Shown: piece after piece, positions 54,108 to 62,242 of the stretch
How positions within the stretch are numbered: the first letter of the stretch is position 1
How the letters are laid out: the number at the start of each line of letters is the position of its first letter
NCBI RefSeq assembly: GCF_002733835.1
Contig: NZ_NVWY01000001.1
Span: 124,001-188,000 of the forward strand
Direction: 5' to 3'
DNA: 64,000 nucleotides
Origin: Alcanivorax sp.
GTDB lineage: Bacteria > Pseudomonadota > Gammaproteobacteria > Pseudomonadales > Alcanivoracaceae
Translations under genes and position numbers: made by a program
The notes under the pieces: generated by a model
What the model was told of the DNA's origin: nothing
The model's database searches: none
The model's input: the letters and a program-made list of their open reading frames with translations, nothing else

Positions 54108-55448
54108 ATGGAACAGACGGTAACCATACTCAAACAGATTAGTGGTCTTCTGTGGGGATGGCCGGCGCTGATTCTCATCGCTGGCACAGGCATTTATCTC
54201 ACCCTTATTCTCGGCTTCCTGCCCTTGCGCCAGCTGGGTTTCGGTTTCCGGCAAATGCTGGGGCCGCAGCGCGGGGTGGGCACCATCGGTGCCGGCGCCG
54301 CCCTCGCCACCTCGCTGTCTGCCACCATTGGTACCGGTAATATTGTCGGCGTAGCCACCGCCATTCACTCCGGTGGCCCTGGTGCCCTGGTCTGGATGTG
54401 GCTAATCGCCCTGGTAGGCATGGCCACCAAATACGCAGAAGCGGTGCTCGCCGTTCATTTCCGGGAAAAAGATGCCGCCGGGCAATACGTGGGCGGCCCC
54501 ATGTATTACATCAAGAACGGCTTGGGCAAAAACTGGCACTGGCTGGCCATCGCCTTTGCTGTCTTCGGCATGATTGCCGGCTTCGGGATCGGCAATAGCG
54601 TCCAGGCCAACTCTGTGGCCCACGGCCTCAGTGACAGCTTTGGTCTGCCACCGTGGATCACCGGCGTCACTCTGGCGGTCCTGGTGGGCATGGTGGTGCT
54701 GGGCGGCATGAAACGAATCGCCACCGTGGCGACCTTTATTGTGCCCTTTATGGCGCTGGCCTATCTGCTGGCAGGCCTGGTGGTTCTGGCGGATCACGCC
54801 AGCGCCATTCCTGATGCCTTGGCCCTGTGTTTTGAAAGCGCTTTCACCGGCACCGCCGCCGCCGGTGGTTTTGCCGGGGCGCTGGTGAAAGAAGCCATCC
54901 GCTTCGGTATGGCCCGGGGGATCTTTTCCAACGAAGCCGGCCTGGGCAGCGCCCCCATCGCCCACGCTTCTGCGAACACGGATCACCCGGCCCGACAGGG
55001 CTCCATCGCCATGCTCGGCACCTTTATCGACACCATCATTGTCTGCTCCGTTACCGGCTTGGCGATTGTATCCACCGGCGTGTGGGACAGTGGCGTCAAA
55101 GGCGCCCCCCTTTCCGCCATGGCGTTTTCATCCACCTTCGGCGGTGTCGGCAACATCATTGTGGCCTGCAGCCTGGCCGTGTTTGCCTTTACCACCTTGC
55201 TGGGCTGGAGCCTGTACAGCGAACGCTGCACCCAGTTCCTGTTCGGCAACAAGGCGATCATGCCCTTCCGGGTCGTCTGGGTACTGGCCGTGCCGTTAGG
55301 CGCCATAGTCAGCCTGAACTTCGTCTGGGCGCTGGCCGACATCATGAATATCCTGATGGCCGTGCCAAACCTGATCGCTCTGTTATTATTGTCCCCCATT
55401 GTGGTTCGGCTAAGCCGAGAGTTCTTCGCCAACCGCCGCCCGGACTGA
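54108..55448 (+). CDS. AGCS family sodium:alanine symporter
   Basis: The 446-residue protein has about 11 transmembrane helices and the AGCS family signatures: GAGAALATSLSATIGTGNIVGVA, GGPMYYIKNGLGKNW and the region GMARGIFSNEAGLGSAPIAHA. The family imports alanine or glycine with sodium ions through the inner membrane. It lies on the + strand between the divergent DUF1631 gene and nadC; in Pseudomonas these two are direct neighbours, so this gene is an insertion into the conserved order. Confidence 0.93.
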   Translation: MEQTVTILKQISGLLWGWPALILIAGTGIYLTLILGFLPLRQLGFGFRQMLGPQRGVGTIGAGAALATSLSATIGTGNIVGVATAIHSGGPGALVWMWLIALVGMATKYAEAVLAVHFREKDAAGQYVGGPMYYIKNGLGKNWHWLAIAFAVFGMIAGFGIGNSVQANSVAHGLSDSFGLPPWITGVTLAVLVGMVVLGGMKRIATVATFIVPFMALAYLLAGLVVLADHASAIPDALALCFESAFTGTAAAGGFAGALVKEAIRFGMARGIFSNEAGLGSAPIAHASANTDHPARQGSIAMLGTFIDTIIVCSVTGLAIVSTGVWDSGVKGAPLSAMAFSSTFGGVGNIIVACSLAVFAFTTLLGWSLYSERCTQFLFGNKAIMPFRVVWVLAVPLGAIVSLNFVWALADIMNILMAVPNLIALLLLSPIVVRLSREFFANRRPD

Positions 55449-55453
55449 ATATT

Positions 55454-55526
55454 TGTAGGAGCTTGCTTGCAAGCGAACCCAGGGTATCGTCAATTGCCCA
55501 GCTTCGCTTGCAAGCAAGCTCCTACA
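55454..55526. repeat. GTAGGAGC REP hairpin (family 1, copy 2)
   Basis: Perfect 24-bp arms TGTAGGAGCTTGCTTGCAAG plus CGAA and its complement enclose a 25-base loop. It is six bases after the symporter stop and could form a transcript-end stem. It is also 34 bases before nadC. Confidence 0.93.
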
Positions 55527-55560
55527 GTGCACAAACACACCTTGTAGGACCCATCCCAGC

Positions 55561-56442
55561 ATGACCATCTCCCTCCCTGACTACGTCCGCGACGACATTC
55601 AGCGCAATGTGACCTTTGCTCTGGAAGAAGATATCCGCGATGGCGATATCACCGCCCAGCTCATCGACGCGGACAGTCGCAGCACGGCCACCATCATTAC
55701 CCGCGAAGACACCGTCATGTGTGGCACGCCCTGGGCCGACGAAGTCTTCCGGCAGTTGGGCGACGTGGACGTTGAATGGCATGTCCAGGATGGCGACCGC
55801 CTCTCAGCCGATACCACTTTGTGCACCCTGCGCGGCAACACCCGCAAGATTCTCACTGGCGAGCGCACTGCCCTCAATTTCCTGCAAACCCTGATGGGCA
55901 CCGCCACCACCGCCCGCCGCTACGCGGATGCCGTGGCCGGCAGCCAGGTCACCATCCTCGACACCCGGAAAACCCTGCCCGGCCTGCGCGCCGGCCAGAA
56001 GTACGCCGTGTTGTGCGGCGGTTGCCAAAACCACCGCATCGGCCTCTACGACGCCTTCCTGATCAAGGAAAACCACGTCACCGCCTGCGGCGGCATCACC
56101 GCCGCTATTGAACGGGCGCGGGCACTGGCACCGGACAAGAAGATTATTGTGGAAGTGGAAAACCTGGCGGAGCTGGAGGAAGCCGCCGGGCTTAAACCGG
56201 ACCAGATCATGCTGGATAACTTTAGTGTGAAGATGCTGGAAGAGGCGACTGGAATGGCGATTGAATCGGCGCTGGAAGTGTCGGGGAATTTGACTGTGGA
56301 TAATGCGGGTGGACTACCGAAGAGTCGGCACTGGTTTTTGTCTTCTGGGGCGTTGACGAAGCATCTTCAGGCCACAGATTTGTCGCTGCGATTACTGCCA
56401 GTAAATCCTCGCCAAGCCGAACCTAGAAAAAGCTCCAAATGA
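55561..56442 (+). CDS. nadC: Nicotinate-nucleotide pyrophosphorylase (quinolinate PRTase)
   Basis: NadC makes nicotinate mononucleotide from quinolinate and PRPP in NAD synthesis. The 293-residue protein has LEEDIRDGDITA, TRKTLPGLR, GGCQNHRIGLYDAFLIKENH and VEVENLAEL as expected. Near the C-terminus, however, the usual segment between VSGN and the GALTKH motif reads NAGGLPKSRHWFLSSG instead of a TGVDFIS-like sequence, and codon choice changes to T/G-ending from about 56220 onward. Frame +1 across the same bases reads DYRRVGTG, so paired indels are suspected. Activity may be altered. Confidence 0.93.
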   Translation: MTISLPDYVRDDIQRNVTFALEEDIRDGDITAQLIDADSRSTATIITREDTVMCGTPWADEVFRQLGDVDVEWHVQDGDRLSADTTLCTLRGNTRKILTGERTALNFLQTLMGTATTARRYADAVAGSQVTILDTRKTLPGLRAGQKYAVLCGGCQNHRIGLYDAFLIKENHVTACGGITAAIERARALAPDKKIIVEVENLAELEEAAGLKPDQIMLDNFSVKMLEEATGMAIESALEVSGNLTVDNAGGLPKSRHWFLSSGALTKHLQATDLSLRLLPVNPRQAEPRKSSK

Positions 56443-56462
56443 TGCAGTGTCAAAGCCCTTTA

Positions 56463-57857
56463 TCAGTCATTCCAGGGAATCCAGCCAACCCCCCAAAAGC
56501 GGGGAGCCCACATCTTGCCGTTCTCTGTCAGCTGCTGATACGTATTTTCCTGCAAATGAGGCACATCAAAAAACAGCACATATCCCAATATCACCAATAC
56601 CGGCAATGTCATTAAACGTAGAGAGACCACTTGAAAATTTGAATCTGGGCCGCACCCAGGCCAACGAGCCAACGCTAAACCAAGAAAAATTGCTAGCCAC
56701 GTCTCTACATAAGGCATTACAAAGATCCCGTCAACCTGAGCCAGCACCAGCGCCCCCAGAATAGAAAGCCATAAAGAAGCATCCATATCTTGCGCATCCT
56801 GCTGACGCAGAAAAGATAGTGCATGCCACACTCCCACCCCTCCTAATAGTAATGCAATTAACGTTGCCCCCACTCCCCATTCTGAAAGCCATTGCAAAAC
56901 TACCTGATGTGGATGAGCGGCCACTGAATTTACTATAGCGGAAAAATGCATGGGCCCAACTCCCAACCAAGGATTCGCGGTTGCCATATCCCAAGCCAGG
57001 CGCCAAATCACATCTCTGTTGGACAGCCCCATGCGCAGGCTATCCTGCACAAGAACTTCCGCCCCAAGCCAATCAGGCACCACCCTGAACAAGAGATAAA
57101 AGCTCAACGCTCCAGCCAAAGCCGCCACAACCTGGACAACCAGCAAGCGCCAGAAGCGGGGAAAAACAACCACCAACAAAAGACTGGAAACCATAAGACC
57201 AAGCCAAAGGCCTCGACCGGCCAAACTTAACGCCAAACACCACTGCACAACAAGACCACAAAAAAAGAGTACCGCAAACCCACTATTCAACCGCCCGCAA
57301 AAGCGAAAATGATACAGGGTCAACCATGCCAGAGCAGGCATCGCCAACACTTGAAACTGAGCCAGAAAGCGAGGATTAGAAAACCCGCCGAACAACATTT
57401 CTGCCGTAAAAAAATGCATTCCGGAAAAAACAACCGTCAGGTATGAAACCAAGAACTGAAACACAGAAAGAACCGCGCAGGCTCCAACCAAATGCACAAC
57501 ATATTGTTGCCATCGAAATTCTCTGGCGAGCTGCCCAACAAGGAGCGCCAAAAGGAACAGACCTAAATATCTAGCCCACTCAATAAAAGCCCATGCAGGG
57601 TGTTTTGCACAAAGGGAAGACATGGCGCCCAATAAAAAGAGAAGAGACACGCCACTAAATGCGCATAAGTTCAGATTACGTAAGGGCACTTTCCACGCAA
57701 CCAGAGCAACAACCCACAGCAAAGCAATCTGGAAAATTCTCTGTTGATCGTGCCAGCCAACATCGTCATACCAAACGATCAACATAGACGAAGCAAAAAT
57801 CGCTAGTGCACAATATAAAAGAACATTCAGTAAAGGCCGCTTTACCACCATATCCAT
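56463..57857 (-). CDS. O-antigen ligase-type membrane protein, probable pilin glycosyltransferase (TfpO/PglL-like)
   Basis: The 464-residue protein has 11-12 transmembrane helices and one large periplasmic loop near residues 270-330 with NRDVIWRLAWDMATANPWLGVG and AHPHQVVLQWLSEWG, the His-rich signature region of the Wzy_C/O-antigen ligase superfamily. It lies directly downstream of pilA on the same strand, beyond a terminator. TfpO of some P. aeruginosa strains has the same place and O-glycosylates the pilin. The gene is visibly AT-richer than its neighbours. Target is inferred from context. Confidence 0.78.
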   Translation of the reverse strand: MDMVVKRPLLNVLLYCALAIFASSMLIVWYDDVGWHDQQRIFQIALLWVVALVAWKVPLRNLNLCAFSGVSLLFLLGAMSSLCAKHPAWAFIEWARYLGLFLLALLVGQLAREFRWQQYVVHLVGACAVLSVFQFLVSYLTVVFSGMHFFTAEMLFGGFSNPRFLAQFQVLAMPALAWLTLYHFRFCGRLNSGFAVLFFCGLVVQWCLALSLAGRGLWLGLMVSSLLLVVVFPRFWRLLVVQVVAALAGALSFYLLFRVVPDWLGAEVLVQDSLRMGLSNRDVIWRLAWDMATANPWLGVGPMHFSAIVNSVAAHPHQVVLQWLSEWGVGATLIALLLGGVGVWHALSFLRQQDAQDMDASLWLSILGALVLAQVDGIFVMPYVETWLAIFLGLALARWPGCGPDSNFQVVSLRLMTLPVLVILGYVLFFDVPHLQENTYQQLTENGKMWAPRFWGVGWIPWND

Positions 57858-57890
57858 TCCATATGCTTGTATCAGTAATAGTCTAAAACG

Positions 57891-57914
57891 AAAAACGGGG
57901 CCCGAGGGCCCCGC
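57891..57914 (-). terminator. Intrinsic terminator of pilA
   Basis: On the minus strand the stem CGGGGCCC/GGGCCCCG, with a 2-base loop (TC), is followed by TTTTTCGTTTT. It lies about 50 bases after the pilA stop and before the ligase gene, which may depend on read-through. Confidence 0.92.
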
Positions 57915-57961
57915 ACAATTCAGCTATCTAGGTAGCTAAATAGATTAAACAACCAAATTGA

Positions 57962-58423
57962 TCAGGTACCGCGGCAAGCGGAAGGACGGTATTTCTGTTC
58001 AATCGTACCGCCGAGGCAAGACCAAGAGGCACCTCCGTTTGCAGTAACCAACGTTAAGGTTTTACCGGAAGCACGACCAGTAGACATCTGTGCCGTTACG
58101 GTACCCGCAGGGTACGTACCAGTAACACCGCCAGTAATGGCTGCATACTGGCCACTGAGGTTCGCGATCAACTCAGTCCCACCAGATGTCTGATCCGGAG
58201 CACCCGTTGTTTGAACCAGAGCAGTCGGCCACGCGCCCTTATCTGAACCATATTCGGCCAAGGGAGCCTTAAGACCCGAAGTCAAGGAAACGGCTTCCGC
58301 AACCTGAGCACGGGTGATGTAGTCCTGGTAGGCAGGGATAGCTACCGCCGCCAAGATCCCGATGATCGCAACCACGATCATCAGTTCGATAAGGGTGAAA
58401 CCCTGTTGCATTTGCTTCTTCAT
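57962..58423 (-). CDS. pilA: Type IV major pilin
   Basis: The ATG at 58423 (GGAG upstream) gives a 153-residue prepilin with the leader MKKQMQQG, cleaved by PilD before Phe9, and Glu13 at the fifth mature position. The hydrophobic alpha-1 helix [23 protein letters not shown] follows. Two Cys (135 and 150) close a C-terminal disulfide loop of 14 residues, and the protein ends Cys-Arg-Gly-Thr. The short tail with a terminal hydroxy residue is reminiscent of TfpO-glycosylated pilins. Transcription is from a sigma54 promoter upstream. The gene is opposite in strand to pilBCD, as in Pseudomonas. Confidence 0.97.
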   Translation of the reverse strand: MKKQMQQGFTLIELMIVVAIIGILAAVAIPAYQDYITRAQVAEAVSLTSGLKAPLAEYGSDKGAWPTALVQTTGAPDQTSGGTELIANLSGQYAAITGGVTGTYPAGTVTAQMSTGRASGKTLTLVTANGGASWSCLGGTIEQKYRPSACRGT

Positions 58424-58490
58424 TTTGTTTTCTCCAATCATTGGCAAACTTTTTTGAGCCCACCCTTGGCGAGCATCTACATTAGGTCAA

Positions 58491-58507
58491 AGCACGGAGC
58501 GTGCCAA
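58491..58507 (-). promoter_or_regulatory. Sigma54 promoter of pilA
   Basis: On the minus strand TTGGCACGCTCCGTGCTT has GG and GC exactly ten bases apart, matching the -24/-12 consensus. It is about 70 bases before the pilA ATG. RpoN and PilR control of pilA is established in Pseudomonas. Confidence 0.9.
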
Positions 58508-58606
58508 CTTGTCCCTGCTGGGCAGAAATTCTCAGGAGGCGGGTATTTCCTGTGGCCCGGAGGGGCTCGACTGGCAAGACCTCTCCAGCAAGAAAACCTC
58601 ATCTTC

Positions 58607-58643
58607 GTCACACTGAATGTCACCAGGTGACCCTCAGCGTCAC
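58607..58643. promoter_or_regulatory. GTCAC-repeat cluster, candidate PilR enhancer
   Basis: Four GTCAC/GTGAC words start at 58607, 58619, 58627 and 58639 (intervals 12, 8, 12), the middle two forming the perfect palindrome GTCACCAGGTGAC. They lie 105-150 bases upstream of the -24/-12 promoter, a usual enhancer distance for sigma54 activators. Confidence 0.5.
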
Positions 58644-58776
58644 CACTCAACCAAGGGCTGACATTATTTGTCGGCCATTACCGGCCTTGCATGCTGCACC
58701 ATACTTTTACTTAATACTGCCGCCCACTGCCCCACCACCGACATCTATCCTCCAATGCGTAGCAAGAGACTGCGAA

Positions 58777-58952
58777 GGAACCTCTGAAAAACGTCATGCC
58801 GGACTCGATCCGGCATCTCCAACTACGAAGTAATGCGGTCTCCAGCAGGAAGCCCCCGCATCACAAGCGAAGCTCAGAATAGACCAAGTCTGGCCCCGAA
58901 GGGGTAAGCGCAGTGAATAACTGCGGGATGACGGGAGTTTTTCAGAGGCTCC
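58777..58952. mobile_element. MITE-like element, family D
   Basis: The 176-bp stretch has ends GGAACCTCTGAAAAACGTCA and TGACGGGAGTTTTTCAGAGG followed by CTCC, an inverted pair of about 20 bp with gaps. Inside are CCGGACTCGATCCGG, TAATGCGG and other small dyads. No ORF. It is the first of two elements in the 885-bp gap between pilA and pilB. Confidence 0.65.
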
Positions 58953-58994
58953 CTAAAACCAAACCTCTGCATCAAGCTGCCTTGCTCAGGACTC

Positions 58995-59130
58995 TTAGTT
59001 AAGAACACCCTCGTCATGCGAGCATGACTTCCCACAGCCCCAAATCCAAAGCTTGCAGGGCTATAAGCGGGAAGCGATGCCTGCATCGCGAAGGCCCAGG
59101 GCTGAATATTACCCCTTGGTGAACGGCATT
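58995..59130. mobile_element. MITE-like element, family A, degenerate copy
   Basis: The sequence from TTAGTTAAGAACACC to GGTGAACGGCATT contains the family A core: CGTCATGCGAGCATGACTTC, CCCACA, GGGAAGCGATGCCTGCATCG. The right end is well kept, the left end has lost GTTCAC. The rest of the pilA-pilB gap (59131-59308) shows no gene. Confidence 0.65.
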
Positions 59131-59308
59131 ATGTCCTGCACCCCACCTCTTGACTGGGGAGCCCTAAAAACTGCAGAACAGGTCGAGAAATCAGTGGCAA
59201 GGTACTGATTTTGCGACATCTGGCCTTCCCAGCCATGAATACACACGGTATGTTAGGAAAAAAGTGTTGGGCACACCAACCATACTAAGCATAAACAAGC
59301 AGGTTGCC

Positions 59309-61015
59309 ATGACTAGCCAAACCGCCTCATTCAGCGGCTTACCGCACCGATTGATACAGCAGGGCCTGTTGGACGCCGAGAGCGCCCAGCAAATCCTGCA
59401 GCAGGCACGCCAAGAGAAAACCAGTTTGGTTCGACAGATTGTTGCCAGCGGCAAACTCACCGCTCAACAAGTAGCCGGCGCCGTAGCAGAAGAGTTTGGC
59501 GACCCCATTCTTGACCTGAGCAGCTTTCAGCGCGATAGCCTGATCAAGGACCTTGTCGACCCCAAACTGATCAACAAGCATCATGTACTCCCGCTGTACC
59601 GGCGAGGCAGCCGCCTTTTTGTGGCGGTATCAGACCCCACCAACCTACCCGCCCTGGAAGAGATCCGTTTTAACACCGGTCTAAACGTTGAGACGGTGAT
59701 TGTCGAAGAAGACAAGCTGACCCAATGGATCGATGCGCTAGAGTCTGAAAACGAAGAGGATGCCTTTGGCGATCTGGATGACGGACTGGATAACCTGGAC
59801 ATCGACGGGGGCGAAGAAAAGAAGGACGAAACCCAGTCCGGAGCAGATGATGCCCCCATTGTTCGCTTCGTCAACAAGCTCCTTCTTGATGCCATTAAGG
59901 GGGGTGCGTCGGATTTGCACTTCGAGCCCTATGAGAAGACTTACCGGATCCGTTTTCGACAGGACGGTATTCTGCAAACCGTATCGAAGCCGCCGATCAA
60001 TATTGCCAGCAAACTCTCCGCCCGCCTGAAAGTGATGTCACGGCTGGATATCTCCGAGCGCCGGGTGCCTCAGGACGGTCGTATCAAGCTGAAAATTTCC
60101 AAGACCCGGGCCATCGATTTCCGGGTTAACACCTGTCCTACCCTGTTTGGCGAAAAAATTGTACTTCGTATCCTGGACCCCGAATCCGCAAAAATGGGCA
60201 TCGAGGCGCTGGGCTACGAAGACGAACAAAAACAGATGTACCTGGATGCCCTGCACAAACCCCAAGGCATGATTCTGGTCACCGGCCCCACCGGCTCCGG
60301 CAAGACCGTATCGCTCTATACTGGCGTGAACATCCTCAATACGCCGGAACTCAATATTTCCACGGCGGAAGACCCAGTAGAAATTAACCTGGAAGGGGTA
60401 AATCAGGTCAACGTGAACCCGAAGCAGGGCATGAACTTTTCATCCGCACTGCGCGCTTTCCTCCGTCAAGATCCTGACGTAATTCTGGTGGGGGAAATTC
60501 GGGATCTGGAAACCGCTGAAATTGCGGTGAAAGCCGCACAGACCGGGCACCTGGTGCTTTCCACTCTGCATACTAACAGTGCCCCGGAAACGCTCACCCG
60601 CCTGCGCAACATGGGGGTGCCCTCCTTCAATATTGCCACCTCTGTATTGTTGATTATTGCCCAGCGCCTGGCGCGCCGCCTGTGTGAAAGCTGCAAAGCG
60701 CCAGTGGATGTCCCCAAACAATCCTTGCTTGAGATGGGTTTCACAGAAGAAGACATCACCAGCGGGTTTACTGTGTACGGCCCACAAGGGTGCGACAAAT
60801 GCAAGAACGGCTACAAGGGCCGCGTGGGGGTTTACGAAGTGGTCAAAATCACGGACGGCATCGCGCGTATCATTATGGAAGAAGGCAACTCCATTGAAAT
60901 TGCCGACCAGTGCCGAAAAGAAGGCTTTAACGACCTTCACCGTTCCGGCCTGGTTAAAGCAATGCAAGGTGTGACCAGCCTGGAAGAAATTAACCGTGTC
61001 ACCAGCGGACATTAA
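59309..61015 (+). CDS. pilB: Type IV pilus assembly ATPase
   Basis: PilB powers pilus extension at the inner face of the membrane. I take the ATG at 59309 (AGG upstream); a GTG at 59264 is in frame but adds residues absent from known PilB. The 568-residue protein has an N-terminal T2SSE_N domain (residues about 10-150), an acidic linker EDAFGDLDDGLDNLDIDGGEE, Walker A GPTGSGKT, an Asp box STAEDPVE, Walker B-like VILVGEIRD, and a zinc tetracysteine CESC/CDKC. Length matches P. aeruginosa PilB (566). It is the first gene of pilBCD. Confidence 0.96.
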   Translation: MTSQTASFSGLPHRLIQQGLLDAESAQQILQQARQEKTSLVRQIVASGKLTAQQVAGAVAEEFGDPILDLSSFQRDSLIKDLVDPKLINKHHVLPLYRRGSRLFVAVSDPTNLPALEEIRFNTGLNVETVIVEEDKLTQWIDALESENEEDAFGDLDDGLDNLDIDGGEEKKDETQSGADDAPIVRFVNKLLLDAIKGGASDLHFEPYEKTYRIRFRQDGILQTVSKPPINIASKLSARLKVMSRLDISERRVPQDGRIKLKISKTRAIDFRVNTCPTLFGEKIVLRILDPESAKMGIEALGYEDEQKQMYLDALHKPQGMILVTGPTGSGKTVSLYTGVNILNTPELNISTAEDPVEINLEGVNQVNVNPKQGMNFSSALRAFLRQDPDVILVGEIRDLETAEIAVKAAQTGHLVLSTLHTNSAPETLTRLRNMGVPSFNIATSVLLIIAQRLARRLCESCKAPVDVPKQSLLEMGFTEEDITSGFTVYGPQGCDKCKNGYKGRVGVYEVVKITDGIARIIMEEGNSIEIADQCRKEGFNDLHRSGLVKAMQGVTSLEEINRVTSGH

Positions 61016-61017
61016 TT

Positions 61018-62241
61018 ATGGCAACTAAAGCAGCACAACAAAAATCAGCCACTTTCACCTATGAAGGTTTGGACCGTCAAGGCAAGAAAGTTAAGGGGGA
61101 AACCTCCGGGAAAGGCGCCGCTCTTGTACGCGCAGAATTGCGCAAGCAGGGTATCAATGCTAAAAAGGTAGTGAAAAAGCGGGAAATCAATCTGGGCGGC
61201 AAGAAAAAAATCACCCCCATGGATATCGCTATTTTTACCCGCCAGATGGCGACCATGATGAAAGCCGGCGTACCGCTGGTACAAGCTTTCGAGATTGTTG
61301 CGGACGGTCTGGACAACCCGTCAATGAAAGACGTAGTACTAAAAATCAAAGCAGACGTGGAGGGTGGTAATAATTTTGCCGGCGCCTTGCAAAAACACCC
61401 TCTACTTTTTGATGATCTTTATTGCAGCTTGGTCGACGCTGGGGAACAATCCGGCGCCCTAGAAACCATGCTGGATCGAGTAGCGCTATACAAAGAGAAA
61501 AGTGAAGCACTAAAGCAAAAAATCAAGAAAGCGATGAAGTACCCCATCGCAGTTATCTGTGTTGCAGTCATTGTTACCGCTATTCTATTAATTAAAGTTG
61601 TCCCCACCTTTCAAGAACTTTTTGAAGGATTTGGTGCCGAACTGCCTGCATTCACTCAGTTTGTAATTGGTTTATCTGAATCACTTCAAGCTAATTTTAT
61701 TTTGATTCTGGCATCGCTAGTCGGCTTCGCCATCGCTTTCAGCCAAGCACGGAAGCGGTCCGAGGGGGTTAGAAACTGGATTGATCGCACCTTATTAAGG
61801 CTACCTATCATTGGTGATATCACCTTTAAAAGCACAATCGCCCGTTACGCTCGAACTCTTGCAACTACCTTTGCAGCTGGCGTACCACTTATCGACGCCC
61901 TTGACGCTTGTGCAGGCGCCACTGGCAATGTGGTGTACCGCAATGCTGTACTGCAAGTAAAGGAAGACGTCTCTACTGGTCAGCAACTCCAGTTCGCCAT
62001 GCGCAGCACCGGTGTTTTCCCTGCAATGGCGCTGCAAATGACTGCCATTGGTGAAGAATCCGGTGCCCTGGATGCCATGCTGGAAAAAGTCGCCATTTAC
62101 TACGAAGATGAAGTAGACAACGCGGTCGACGGCCTGACCAGCATGATGGAGCCTCTGATCATGGCAGTGCTGGGCGTACTGATTGGCGGCTTGATTATCG
62201 CCATGTACCTTCCCATCTTCCAGCTGGGGGCAGTGGTATAA
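61018..62241 (+). CDS. pilC: Type IV pilus inner-membrane platform protein
   Basis: PilC is the polytopic platform on which PilB and PilT act. The 407-residue protein has two repeated T2SSF domains, each starting with a motif of the FTRQMATMMKAGVPLVQAFE and YARTLATTFAAGVPLIDAL kind, and three transmembrane segments (near 170-190, 225-245 and 375-400). It starts two bases after the pilB stop. Some internal segments (about 61550-61760) are AT-richer than the rest of the operon. Confidence 0.96.
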   Translation: MATKAAQQKSATFTYEGLDRQGKKVKGETSGKGAALVRAELRKQGINAKKVVKKREINLGGKKKITPMDIAIFTRQMATMMKAGVPLVQAFEIVADGLDNPSMKDVVLKIKADVEGGNNFAGALQKHPLLFDDLYCSLVDAGEQSGALETMLDRVALYKEKSEALKQKIKKAMKYPIAVICVAVIVTAILLIKVVPTFQELFEGFGAELPAFTQFVIGLSESLQANFILILASLVGFAIAFSQARKRSEGVRNWIDRTLLRLPIIGDITFKSTIARYARTLATTFAAGVPLIDALDACAGATGNVVYRNAVLQVKEDVSTGQQLQFAMRSTGVFPAMALQMTAIGEESGALDAMLEKVAIYYEDEVDNAVDGLTSMMEPLIMAVLGVLIGGLIIAMYLPIFQLGAVV

Positions 62242-62242
62242 C

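Noticed and set aside
56447..56764. Small plus-strand frame after nadC
   Set aside because: It is antisense to the C-terminal part of the ligase gene, with no ribosome site or motif.
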